A stretch of 64,000 nt of DNA from Paenibacillus sp. Marseille-Q4541 (lineage in GTDB: Bacteria > Bacillota > Bacilli > Paenibacillales > Paenibacillaceae): positions 248,001 through 312,000 of the forward strand of contig NZ_JAGXCY010000003.1 in the NCBI RefSeq assembly GCF_018310695.1, in the 5' to 3' direction. The translations under genes and the position numbers were made by a program. Below the pieces are notes generated by a model. That model was not told where the DNA came from. It ran no database searches and was given only the letters and a program-made list of their open reading frames with translations. Positions 26,701 to 34,134 of this stretch are shown here, in pieces (the stretch's first letter is position 1; each line of letters opens with the position of its first letter).

Positions 26701-26754
26701 GGAAAAATTGACATCTCAGATCTTGCAGCGATTGCTACGAAATTAGTAGAGTAA
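23752..26754 (+). CDS. Secreted sialidase (GH33-like) with lectin-like, cohesin and dockerin modules
   Basis: The TTG start follows AAGGAGG by seven bases; a signal peptide ends at TAGAASS. Residues 35-215 are a LamG/concanavalin-like domain. The catalytic propeller starts with FRIP at residues 250-253 and has Asp boxes such as SLDQGETW, SDNDGKTW, SDDQGATW and SFDGGETW. A beta domain follows (about 685-795), then a cohesin-like domain (about 800-935: ELKLNQIKELVYAHDIKVQF) and a type I dockerin with two calcium repeats (DLNGDGKFSIGDL, DLNNDGKIDISDL) at 944-1000. It should cleave terminal sialic acids outside the cell and dock on a cohesin, most likely that of the gene just upstream. Carrying both cohesin and dockerin could also let copies chain together. 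Confidence 0.92.
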   Translation: MKKFALSLLSVMMVTVMLPFTAGAASSEPKEQVDPRLVFRVENQQIHNSNFTNLDDKIDTLKTLDEGTIVVRFRYTGSTIMSLFSLSNNTLPNGHFHLYVTPSAIGSENRYEEPGKTSVSTHVKADVVVKENEVHTVAMVVDKEQGYKFFLDGKLVKQDTTTAKKFLNNIYAPNRAELGRTDRASGSNKYAFNGEIDFAEVYSEPLADQDLIDVTGVTSKAPVENPLPDEAFITDPYNVFYPGLDGSKAFRIPSLLHTMDGTLIAGIDKRINHGGDSPANIDMMVRRSLDQGETWENGIVINNYPGNASNIDQSLLQDKETKRIFSLVLGFPEGGGFPTSSRGTGYKTVDGKKYLLLKDSSNQEYTVRENGEVFNSSNEKTIYKVDSLRNLYNNDTKISNIFLSNSPLKPLVTSYLELWHSDNDGKTWEGPVNLNADLKEDWMVFLGAGPGTGIQLTEGPHAGRLVFPVYFTNEKNRQASAVIYSDDQGATWHRGESPNHGRIVNGVTLDERTFDGSANELTEAQVLEMPDGQLKMFMRNYSGYAQIATSFDGGETWDSEVVTERDLIAAYCQLTAIRYDGQIDGEEAVIFASPANSSSRINGTVKVGLIKEDGTYENGKTKYKFDWKYSQLVKEGYYAYSSLANLADGNIGLFYEGTGSEEMSFIKFNTEYLKWDRQGEIASPELTSITLESNQPDGYAANDKVRVKAVFNQYVMLNGDRTLKGKIGDKDVEFTLLGSNDAGTEYVFETEFPELASGEYPLVAGFSTNLDIRNTYGIALDSVGGDNQLNTVIQSKSTEEQGTFATLTVPKRVNPGKEFKVELKLNQIKELVYAHDIKVQFNTDVMEFVSGTSLVDGVQLLDTVTTVPGQSRFLLASKGADHAVSGNVPLLELTFKAKELPEPKSGEIRISNVTMGDANGVETNATGSAGTVEVSPGNTNISEDLNGDGKFSIGDLSIAAAHYGKDTTSPDWNIAKVADLNNDGKIDISDLAAIATKLVE

Positions 26755-27083
26755 CGCGTTTTGGCGAGGAGGTAGGAGTTCAATCCTCCTCGCTATTTTT
26801 GATATAGATTTAACTAGCATTCTGTCTTAACATAATAGGAAATATATGTATTTATGGAGCTTGTCTTATGACAGGTTTCTTTTTTTTTAGGAGAGAGGCG
26901 GTCCTCTTAAAAACAAATCAAAAGTTGTAAGTCTAGAATACTAGTCAATAAAGTTTTTGGGCAAAGAATACGGTCAGTTAATCCTATTAAATAAAAATAG
27001 ACAAAAGGCATCATAACATTGTCCACACGATATAGAAATCGAGTTCATATGATGATAGAAATGAATTGGAAGGTAGTGATTTC
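26755..27083. other. 329-base gap with terminators and a promoter region
   Basis: Besides the terminator, nothing coding is seen. Near its right end CATATGATG at about 27048 resembles a sporulation sigma factor -10 box upstream of the next gene; this is weak evidence. Confidence 0.4.
26764..26800 (+). terminator. Terminator after the SLH/sialidase operon
   Basis: GCGAGGAGG and CCTCCTCGC form a nine-base perfect stem with a 12-base loop, then TATTTTT. A weaker hairpin with a nine-base T run lies at about 26858-26890. Confidence 0.88.
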
Positions 27084-27449
27084 ATGGCATCTACAACAGG
27101 CATTATTACGAATACGGGGACTTCTTCTGCATCAAACATTGTGATTAACATTAGCAATGACAATCTTAGTTTTTCATCTAATGTTGTTTATCATATCTAT
27201 GTATGGAACAGCTTGGTAAGTAAAGCATTGATATATTCCAGTTCACTTAATATCAATGCAAATACGAGTCAAATTCTTAATTTCAACATCTTAGGAAATA
27301 CATCTTACGAGGTTCAGTTTCTTGTAACAGGTACGGTTCCAACCGATACGGTCATCAATGTATTTGGGACAGATTCATCTGGAAACGTTATTCCGCATCA
27401 AAAAGTGTTACAAGAAGAACTTACTCAAATTGCTCAACTTAATCCATAG
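27084..27449 (+). CDS. Hypothetical beta-rich protein
   Basis: A protein of 121 residues starting at ATG 27084, ten bases after GGAAGG; a TTG at 27066 is in frame but lies within the SD region. It has no signal peptide. The sequence is Ser/Asn/Thr-rich with alternating hydrophobics (ASNIVINISNDNLSFSSNVV, LNINANTSQILNFNIL), suggesting a jelly-roll or Ig-like fold. It lies 44 bases before a propeller protein that also lacks a signal peptide. I do not recognise the family; a structural role on spores is possible, as similar beta-rich small proteins occur there. Confidence 0.65.
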   Translation: MASTTGIITNTGTSSASNIVINISNDNLSFSSNVVYHIYVWNSLVSKALIYSSSLNINANTSQILNFNILGNTSYEVQFLVTGTVPTDTVINVFGTDSSGNVIPHQKVLQEELTQIAQLNP

Positions 27450-27493
27450 GTTGAGTGAAACACCTTTACAAGTATGTTAACAAGGAGGTAGCT

Positions 27494-28711
27494 ATGGTAA
27501 ACATACAAATCTCACCCAGTACCAGTGGTCAATTTGAACCAACCATTGCGGTTAACTGGCTTAATCCCTCCGTTATGATAGCGGTGGCAGTAGATTTAAG
27601 TTCAGGACCACCGAATATTGGGTTATATAAGTCAATCGATGCTGGAGCAACATGGAGCACGACATTACTTCCGTTACCAACCGGGTTTGCGGGTATAGAG
27701 GCCCCGCATATTGATTATTTTTTTCCAAATTCTTTCGTTGTAGCGGCCCACGCTTTTGATTCGGACGGTCTCAGCGGTTCAATCGTATCTTATACCTCTA
27801 ACGACAACGCTTCTTCGTTCGGACCGCCAGTCATTGTGAACCAAGGATTTGGACAGTTTGTGAATGACGATCAGGTTGTTGTTATCGCCGATAAAGCAGG
27901 GTCCAGCCCGTTCTTCGGAAATATTTATACAGGCTATACTCACGATTACAACACAGAATTTATACCCGGAAATACCATATTTTTTAATCGTTCTCTCGAT
28001 GGGGGAACCACATACGATCCTCCTTCTCTCCTTTCTTCCGTCACCGAATTTGAAGAATTCCCTGGCATTGCAATCACATTAAACGGAATCCTTGTTGTAG
28101 GTTGGATCACCCAACCTCCTGGTAACACTTCTTTAAATATTCGTACATCACTTGATGGCGGAGCAACATTCACTACTGAAACGATGGTTGACTCTGTCGT
28201 TGTACCACCATCACCACTTCCAGGATATCAATTCAGGTGCCTGACATATCCAACTTTAGCAGCGGACACATCAAACTCACCAGCTACACGAGGAAATGTC
28301 TATGCGGTATGGCAAGATTTTAGGGAAGGATACTCCGATATATTTCTTGCAATTTCCACAAATTTTGGTGTGGATTGGGGGACACCCGTGTCTATTACAA
28401 ATAGTCCAGTGGGATCTCAAAGTTTTTTCCCTACTATTACTGTTTCCCCAGCTGATGGTGCAATATTTGTCTCCTATTACACTAACTTATTAAATCCACC
28501 TGATATTGATGTTTATCTAGCTACATCAAGAGATGGTGGATTGACGTTTACAAACACTCGTATTACGACGACTTCGTTTGACGTCACTGGTCTTCCTCTA
28601 ATTGGAGACTACATCGGAAATGCACTTGTCCCTCAGACAGGCCGTCTTGTAACGGTTTGGACTGATACTCGGACTGGGACAGAAAACATTTGGTTTGGTG
28701 ATAACCAATAA
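27494..28711 (+). CDS. Sialidase-type beta-propeller protein without signal peptide
   Basis: A 405-residue protein starting at ATG 27494, which has AAGGAGGTA five bases before it; the upstream GTG at 27455 is not needed. Five or so Asp-box-like repeats are visible (SIDAGATWS, SLDGGTTYD, SLDGGATFT, STNFGVDWG, SRDGGLTFT) together with a VWQDFREGYSDIFLA blade motif, so it is a six- or seven-bladed propeller of the sialidase superfamily. No FRIP motif and no signal peptide are found, so enzymatic sialidase activity is doubtful. It may be a structural or spore-surface protein co-expressed with the small beta-rich protein before it. Confidence 0.78.
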   Translation: MVNIQISPSTSGQFEPTIAVNWLNPSVMIAVAVDLSSGPPNIGLYKSIDAGATWSTTLLPLPTGFAGIEAPHIDYFFPNSFVVAAHAFDSDGLSGSIVSYTSNDNASSFGPPVIVNQGFGQFVNDDQVVVIADKAGSSPFFGNIYTGYTHDYNTEFIPGNTIFFNRSLDGGTTYDPPSLLSSVTEFEEFPGIAITLNGILVVGWITQPPGNTSLNIRTSLDGGATFTTETMVDSVVVPPSPLPGYQFRCLTYPTLAADTSNSPATRGNVYAVWQDFREGYSDIFLAISTNFGVDWGTPVSITNSPVGSQSFFPTITVSPADGAIFVSYYTNLLNPPDIDVYLATSRDGGLTFTNTRITTTSFDVTGLPLIGDYIGNALVPQTGRLVTVWTDTRTGTENIWFGDNQ

Positions 28712-28843
28712 CATCAGGTAGATACACATGGTTTGATGAAATCACAGAACGTGGATAGCGAAACAGACGTCAGCACGGTGGAGCTAGTAGAATTTGCTGA
28801 TGGTCGATACACTAGCAGGAATCCATAGCTGAATAAATACTCG

Positions 28844-28876
28844 AAGGCAACTGGTCAGTATGATCGGCTGCCTTTA
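28844..28876 (+). terminator. Probable terminator after the propeller gene
   Basis: AAGGCA and TGCCTTT pair across a 19-base loop that has inner complementarity (GATCGGC). The stem is short. The preceding bases (about 28739-28828) hold a 30-codon frame ending SRNP with coding-like composition, possibly a gene scrap. Confidence 0.4.
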
Positions 28877-28950
28877 TTCGCCCTTAAAGGCAGGATAGTA
28901 GTAATGACACCGCGAATACCTTGAGAATCAAAGGTAACAGGGGGATTTTT

Positions 28951-29283
28951 ATGTTTGAAGGATTATTTGGGAAAAGGGATTCGGAGGACGAATACGAGAG
29001 ACAAAGGCTATGGAAAGAATCTCGAGATGAAATCCAACACGATGAAAAAAATGCAAATTCTAATTTCTATAGTGTGTTGATTCATTTTACACCGCAAGCA
29101 TCGTATATCTATTTGATTGAAAATGATATATTCGAAGTTCAAGCAGGGGTTGCATTTATAGATTCTGATTTGCAAATCGTTGGTTCATTTGTTTGTCAAA
29201 ATGAATTGGCATCCTTAGAAGAAGTAGAAGACTTTTTAATAGACTATCAATTAATCAATCCAATTCGGCTGAACTATTACTGA
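28951..29283 (+). CDS. Hypothetical small cytoplasmic protein
   Basis: A protein of 110 residues from ATG 28951, six bases after AGGGGGAT; an upstream TTG at 28921 lacks a site. The N-terminus MFEGLFGKRDSEDEYERQRL is charged and helical, and the rest is a mixed alpha/beta domain (YSVLIHFTPQASYIYLIEND). No signal peptide, no membrane helix, no recognised motif. The size and style resemble orphan immunity-like or sporulation-associated proteins, but nothing here proves either. Confidence 0.6.
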   Translation: MFEGLFGKRDSEDEYERQRLWKESRDEIQHDEKNANSNFYSVLIHFTPQASYIYLIENDIFEVQAGVAFIDSDLQIVGSFVCQNELASLEEVEDFLIDYQLINPIRLNYY

Positions 29284-29382
29284 GAGGAGAACTTGCTTTA
29301 TAATTATTAGTTTCCTACTATTCTTCTCAAGGCTCGACAGTGGTCTACACTCTAGTCATGTAAGATTTACTCCTCTAAATAT

Positions 29383-29414
29383 AAAAAAGACTCCATGTTA
29401 GGAGTCTTTTTTTC
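29383..29414 (+). terminator. Terminator
   Basis: AAAAAAGACTCC and GGAGTCTTTTTTT surround a six-base loop; a textbook hairpin with T run, usable from either side. Confidence 0.88.
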
Positions 29415-29583
29415 TTATAGTTCGTCCGTTACTTTTGTGGAATGATGAGCTGGCTGTGAGAATAGGAAGTGGAAAAACGTAAGGACTTTTGATAAGAACG
29501 GGTATGCATGGTTTTGACAGTGGACTCAGGGAATGAGAAAATATTATATTGTAGAAAAAACACTGTTGCTTGGAGGCATATCA

Positions 29584-29892
29584 ATGAATAAGCGTTTTCG
29601 TATAACAAGATCGATGCAAGAAAACAATGCGGAGCAAACGATCTCTTTGGAGGAGTGCAAACAATACTTTGCATCCAAACCTGACTTTACGTACTCATCG
29701 GTTTTTACCGTTAAAGGACCCGAGAGTACGATGACCATCAATGGAGATTTTTTTATGTGGAAGCAGGGAGACGTAGAAATTCCTTTCCGACTTTACATGG
29801 GAGATATCTATGTAGCCATATCAAACGATGATATAGTTCCTAAAATGATTGAAATTGCAACGGATTTACGAGCAGATATTGTTGAAGGTTAA
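29584..29892 (+). CDS. Hypothetical small protein
   Basis: A protein of 102 residues. ATG 29584 is preceded by TTGGAGG at eight bases; the ATG at 29533 has no site and falls near a probable -10 box (TATATTGTAG), so it is rejected. The protein has a small alpha/beta appearance (YSSVFTVKGPESTMTINGDF, YMGDIYVAISNDDIVPKM) with no export signal. I do not recognise the family. It is convergent with the minus-strand importer module. Confidence 0.65.
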   Translation: MNKRFRITRSMQENNAEQTISLEECKQYFASKPDFTYSSVFTVKGPESTMTINGDFFMWKQGDVEIPFRLYMGDIYVAISNDDIVPKMIEIATDLRADIVEG

Positions 29893-29946
29893 AGGTTGGA
29901 GGGCCAATCCATAGGCGGGTAGAGGGAGCCGCTATAGTTTTAGTGT

Positions 29947-31467
29947 CTACCTCTTTACTTCCCGCCACGAATCCAACTGTTCTTGCACTTCTTTCCTTAC
30001 CTCGTCAATGCCAGCTTGTTTGAGCTCCTCGTTAAACTTCGGGAGGATCGTGTCAATATCGACAGATCCCGTCATAAGACTTGGATAGTATTTCTTCCAA
30101 ATCATTTCGATATTATCGGTTTGGGCAGTCACCTTGGATAGATCAGGAGTAAAGCCGAGCACATTGGACTTGGTTGCTTCAGCGTTGTACTTAAGAAATT
30201 GATCCCATTTATCGAGAGGTTCTGGGTTATTACCGCCCATCGTTTTTAGGATAAACCAGTTACCTTGAGTGTATTGTACTCCTGCATAATTTGCAGGTGC
30301 GTCTGGGATCGGGTCACCATGGCTATCTTTACTAGGGATTGGGACCGCTTGCCCTTGTTCATCTAGCGTGTAATGAACTCCTTCAATCCCATAATTAAAT
30401 AAGTTTCGGATTTCAGGGTCGGTATTGAGTAGATTCAGAAACTTAATACTTTCGATGGGATGTTTGGTGTTGGCATTAACAGCCATGATTCCACCACGGA
30501 CGGATTCCGTGGTCACGACGGTGGGGGTTACGGGATTGGATACAATTTTATAACCTCGATCCTTACTCCAAGCAGTCTCCGGGAGTGGGCCACCACCTGA
30601 GGACTTCCAGAACACTTTATCGCCACGTTTAAGTCCGCCAGGCTCTCGTAGCGCTGCATCCTTGTTAATGAAGCCCTCTTTATAATAACGACGTAAAGAT
30701 TCTAAAACCTGCTGCGCTTCTTTTGTTTCAAAGATGTTTACAATCTTAGCATTAGGGTCCAGTGATTTCACCATCAAGGGAACTTTATTGTTCACTATAT
30801 ATTCGTAGCCATAGAGAGAGAAGAAATTGTGTGAATCCTGATCCAACTCCATAGGTATGTAAGAAGGTTCTTTCTGTTGAATCATCCGGAGTAAGGGTTC
30901 GAGCGATTCAAGCGTATTATACTTTGTAATATCGATATTGTACTTTTTTACTAGGGAAGCAGGGTACATCCAATGATCACGAACGGCAAGCTCCTTATTG
31001 GTTGGTATACCGTAGATGCCTCCATCGTTCATCATGATCCCTTGCCAAAAGGTGGGGTCAATACTACCGTACATATCTTGACCCAGACTCGCTAGGTAAT
31101 CATCGAGTCTCAGCCATGCTCCGCGCATAGCAGTGGTTGCATAATTGGGTGCAAAAGCAATGTCGAAAGGGCTTCCTGCGGATATAAGCGTATTTAACTT
31201 ATCTTCATACTCTTGCCATCCTACTTTGATATAGGTAATCGTCACACCAATTTTACGAGCCATGATTTCGTTGATTTTATCATTTACGAGCTGTAGATCT
31301 TTGTCGGGCTCTCCAATCGTGTAATATATTAGATTTACGGGATCACCGACATATTTATCATTGTTGTTTTTGCTAGGCTGCCGTGAACAACCGGTCATAT
31401 ACGCTGTGAGAAGCAGTATAAGACTAATTGTCATGAAGATATATCTGTGTCTATCGTGCTTCAGCAT
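29947..31467 (-). CDS. Extracellular solute-binding lipoprotein, second of the module
   Basis: A 506-residue lipoprotein with the lipobox YMTGC (Cys27) after a basic, hydrophobic N-terminus. It belongs to the same large class of sugar-binding proteins as the one at 34135. The phrases LNTLISAGSPFDIAFAPN and MAVNANTKHPIESIKFLNLL are typical. The ATG is set by AAGGAGG eight bases before it. It is the last gene of the minus-strand module, 29 bases after the response regulator. Having a second binding protein after the two-component genes suggests either a second ligand or a sensor co-receptor feeding the histidine kinase; that is inference. Confidence 0.93.
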   Translation of the reverse strand: MLKHDRHRYIFMTISLILLLTAYMTGCSRQPSKNNNDKYVGDPVNLIYYTIGEPDKDLQLVNDKINEIMARKIGVTITYIKVGWQEYEDKLNTLISAGSPFDIAFAPNYATTAMRGAWLRLDDYLASLGQDMYGSIDPTFWQGIMMNDGGIYGIPTNKELAVRDHWMYPASLVKKYNIDITKYNTLESLEPLLRMIQQKEPSYIPMELDQDSHNFFSLYGYEYIVNNKVPLMVKSLDPNAKIVNIFETKEAQQVLESLRRYYKEGFINKDAALREPGGLKRGDKVFWKSSGGGPLPETAWSKDRGYKIVSNPVTPTVVTTESVRGGIMAVNANTKHPIESIKFLNLLNTDPEIRNLFNYGIEGVHYTLDEQGQAVPIPSKDSHGDPIPDAPANYAGVQYTQGNWFILKTMGGNNPEPLDKWDQFLKYNAEATKSNVLGFTPDLSKVTAQTDNIEMIWKKYYPSLMTGSVDIDTILPKFNEELKQAGIDEVRKEVQEQLDSWREVKR

Positions 31468-31496
31468 TGATATCCTCCTTTCAGCCGAGTTCGTTG

Positions 31497-32258
31497 TTAT
31501 CCTTTTCCCCGCAGATCAGAGGGGGATTTCCCAAAAAAGCTTTGGAAGTGTGTATAGAAATAATTGAGATTGTTGTAACCAACGGAAAGCGCGATACTAG
31601 AAATCTTATCACCTGTCATTTGAATTCGTTCTTGTGCAAGGAGCATTCGGTGAGCCATTAGGTATTCTGAAAATTTCATTTTGGTTTCTTTTAGAAATAA
31701 TTGACCAAGGTAGGTACTATTCATCTGGAATCGCTCTGCTACTGATTTTAAGGTAATATTCTGACCATACTCGGTTTTGATCATGAGAAGAATACGATTG
31801 ACCAGCTTGGATAAGCTGTCGTAGCTTACACCGAGAACAGGATCCTTGTTCAAACGATCGTTGCTACTATTTCCTAACGTCCCCTTTAGATCTTCAACAA
31901 TGATCTTTTCTATCACTTGCTGTAGCTTAATGCGATCTATAGGCTTGAGCAGATAGTCTTTGACACCACAGCGAATAGCTTCTTGGGCGAACTTGAATTC
32001 ACTATAACCACTCATAATAATATATTTCGTAGGGATATGAAGATTGTTGAGTGTGCGGATTGCTTCATATCCAAGATTTTTGCCAACACAAACATCAAAA
32101 ATTGCGATATCTGGAAGGTGGTCTACGACCTTGGAAATAGCTGATTCCGTGGATTCGCAGGTTTCGATCTGACCGAATCCGTATTGTTCCCAGTTGAGGA
32201 TTCGCTTCATCCCCTCCAAAATTTGAGGTTCGTCATCCATGATCAACAGTTTGTACAT
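31497..32258 (-). CDS. AraC-type response regulator, YesN family
   Basis: About 253 residues. The receiver domain holds the acidic pair MDDEP near the N-terminus, the phospho-acceptor Asp (AIFDVCV, about residue 55) and the conserved Lys in LLKPIDR. The C-terminal 100 residues are an AraC helix-turn-helix pair (LKSVAERFQMNSTYLGQLFL, SSIALSVGYNNLNYFYTHFQ). GAGGTG lies seven bases before ATG 32258, inside the end of the kinase gene, so the two genes overlap and are translationally coupled; the TTG at 32264 is rejected. It should be phosphorylated by the kinase and activate the importer operon. Confidence 0.95.
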   Translation of the reverse strand: MYKLLIMDDEPQILEGMKRILNWEQYGFGQIETCESTESAISKVVDHLPDIAIFDVCVGKNLGYEAIRTLNNLHIPTKYIIMSGYSEFKFAQEAIRCGVKDYLLKPIDRIKLQQVIEKIIVEDLKGTLGNSSNDRLNKDPVLGVSYDSLSKLVNRILLMIKTEYGQNITLKSVAERFQMNSTYLGQLFLKETKMKFSEYLMAHRMLLAQERIQMTGDKISSIALSVGYNNLNYFYTHFQSFFGKSPSDLRGKG

Positions 32259-33993
32259 GTTCAATCACCTCTTTTGAAATCCTGACCGAAATTTTTACTC
32301 CAGCTTCTTCATTATTCTCAATCTTTAGAGAAAAGCTGTTACCGTAGAAGAAGTGAAGTCGCGTGTTTACGTTACGTAAACCGATGCTCTTAGATGAAGA
32401 ATCATTACTAGAAAGAGTGCTTCGAACTGTATGTAAACGCTCCTCATCAATTCCACGCCCATTATCCACGAATTCTAATACATAATAGTCTTCAGCTTCC
32501 CAACCGTTAACTATATACAGGCTAAACTCATTGCTAGCGATAAAGCCATGGATAAAAAAATTTTCAGCTAAAGGCTGCATCCAGAATTTTACGGTAGGGA
32601 CCCTAAGTAAGGCAGGGTCTACATTGACTTGATAATAGAAACGCTCTGGATACTTAAACTCCATAATATCTAAGTACTTCTGTAGCAATTCCAGCTCGCT
32701 TGCGATAGAAATAATATTCTCCTTTTTAACAATATCTCGATAGAGCGCCCCTAAAGTAGCAATTGCGTCAGCCGTGTCTCTGTCTTGGTTAACAAGAGCA
32801 GTGGAGCGGATCACCTCTAACGTATTATATAGAAAATGAGGATTAATTTGATTCTGAAGAGCTTTCATCTCGGTTTCTTGCTGCTTTAACTTAAGCAAAT
32901 ATTCGTTACGTATATGTTTATCTAACTGCTGGATCATATCGTCTAATTCTCTTGCAATCATGCCGTATTCATTTCGACGATAACGAGCGGGGCGATTAGG
33001 TGTAAAATTGGCTGTTTTCACACGTCCAATCGATTGAATAATGCGATGTAGGAAGCGGGCATCATCCCGCATATTGTACACAATGATCAGTAGTACGCTA
33101 ATCATGGTCGTAAGTACGATTAGAATGATGGAGTGTAGCATCTTGGCATGCTGACGAATGAGCATAGATAAGTCAACGATGCTAACGAGTTTGAAATTAA
33201 ACTTGGTGGATGGAAAGGTGACAAAAAATACATGCTTAAAAAGACCCTTCGAAAGATAACCATGACTGCGCCCATTCGCTGCTGCCAGACGGGAAAATTC
33301 TTTCAAGTCTTGATCCTGTTCATTACCGATAAAGTATATGTCACCTGAAGCACTAACTGCTGCAGCTTTACCCAATCGATAATTTTGTATCGATTTAAAG
33401 ATTTGATCACTGCTGACCAAGAAACGAAGTTCCCCGAGTTCATGAGAGGCCAATGCTCCATCTGATAGTTTCTTTCGATATACGAATCCTTTTAGAATGG
33501 TATCTTGAAAAGCATCATCTGTATTTGGAAGACCGAACATGAAACTTTCAGTTCCGTTTTCGTTAAAGCGTACGACATTACCATAATGGTTGGCATGCAG
33601 ACTAATCTGCGTAATTTCACCTTGCGCCCAGTTGTAGAGGTAGGTTTTAACATCCTCTGGGAAGGAAACCAGCGGTTGTGAGAATTGGCTGTTTTGCAGT
33701 CTACTGGTTAAATACCCTTCAGCACTGCTGCTTAAAAAGCTTCGAGCATCATCCATTAAACTGGGATTAGAGTATATACGCTGCATGTAAGCCTCAATTC
33801 GATCAGCATCATACTGTAACTCATTCTCAACACTAGAGAAAGCATTAGCAGCCTCAATACGGGCATCACCAACCCATTGATTCATCAGCATTGCACAGGT
33901 CAGAATGCCTAGCGCAAGTCCAATGGTCAGGACGAAGATGACATAGGCAATAAACTTATGACGATAAATTTTGATCTGTAAAAAAGAGCTCAT
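32233..33993 (-). CDS. Sensor histidine kinase, YesM family
   Basis: About 586 residues. Two membrane helices (about residues 10-32 and 285-305) frame a large extracellular sensor domain. A HAMP-like linker follows, then the His_kinase domain with LKALQNQINPHFLYNTLE, in which His386 is the phospho-acceptor. The ATPase end shows FVDNGRGIDEE and SIGLRNVNTRL. This is the LytS/YesM type that pairs with AraC-like regulators. The ATG at 33993 follows GAGGTG; the TTG at 34005 is not needed. It overlaps the regulator gene and lies about 140 bases after the binding-protein gene, separated from it by a terminator-like hairpin. Confidence 0.95.
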   Translation of the reverse strand: MSSFLQIKIYRHKFIAYVIFVLTIGLALGILTCAMLMNQWVGDARIEAANAFSSVENELQYDADRIEAYMQRIYSNPSLMDDARSFLSSSAEGYLTSRLQNSQFSQPLVSFPEDVKTYLYNWAQGEITQISLHANHYGNVVRFNENGTESFMFGLPNTDDAFQDTILKGFVYRKKLSDGALASHELGELRFLVSSDQIFKSIQNYRLGKAAAVSASGDIYFIGNEQDQDLKEFSRLAAANGRSHGYLSKGLFKHVFFVTFPSTKFNFKLVSIVDLSMLIRQHAKMLHSIILIVLTTMISVLLIIVYNMRDDARFLHRIIQSIGRVKTANFTPNRPARYRRNEYGMIARELDDMIQQLDKHIRNEYLLKLKQQETEMKALQNQINPHFLYNTLEVIRSTALVNQDRDTADAIATLGALYRDIVKKENIISIASELELLQKYLDIMEFKYPERFYYQVNVDPALLRVPTVKFWMQPLAENFFIHGFIASNEFSLYIVNGWEAEDYYVLEFVDNGRGIDEERLHTVRSTLSSNDSSSKSIGLRNVNTRLHFFYGNSFSLKIENNEEAGVKISVRISKEVIEHVQTVDHG

Positions 33994-34082
33994 ACGACAC
34001 CTCAATTGCAGTAGGTCGCCTTAAAGTAACCGTTTACCATACCACTGTATCATGATTAAGCAATGCTTCATAGATAGCAAGG

Positions 34083-34120
34083 AAAAAGCATCCCTTATAG
34101 ACGGTCTCAATAAGGGATGC
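34083..34120 (-). terminator. Terminator-like hairpin between binding-protein and kinase genes
   Basis: Read on the minus strand, GCATCCCTTAT and ATAAGGGATGC are perfect 11-base arms followed by TTTTTCC. It would end most transcripts after the transport genes, giving a lower level of kinase and regulator. Confidence 0.8.
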
Positions 34121-34134
34121 GCATAAATGATATC

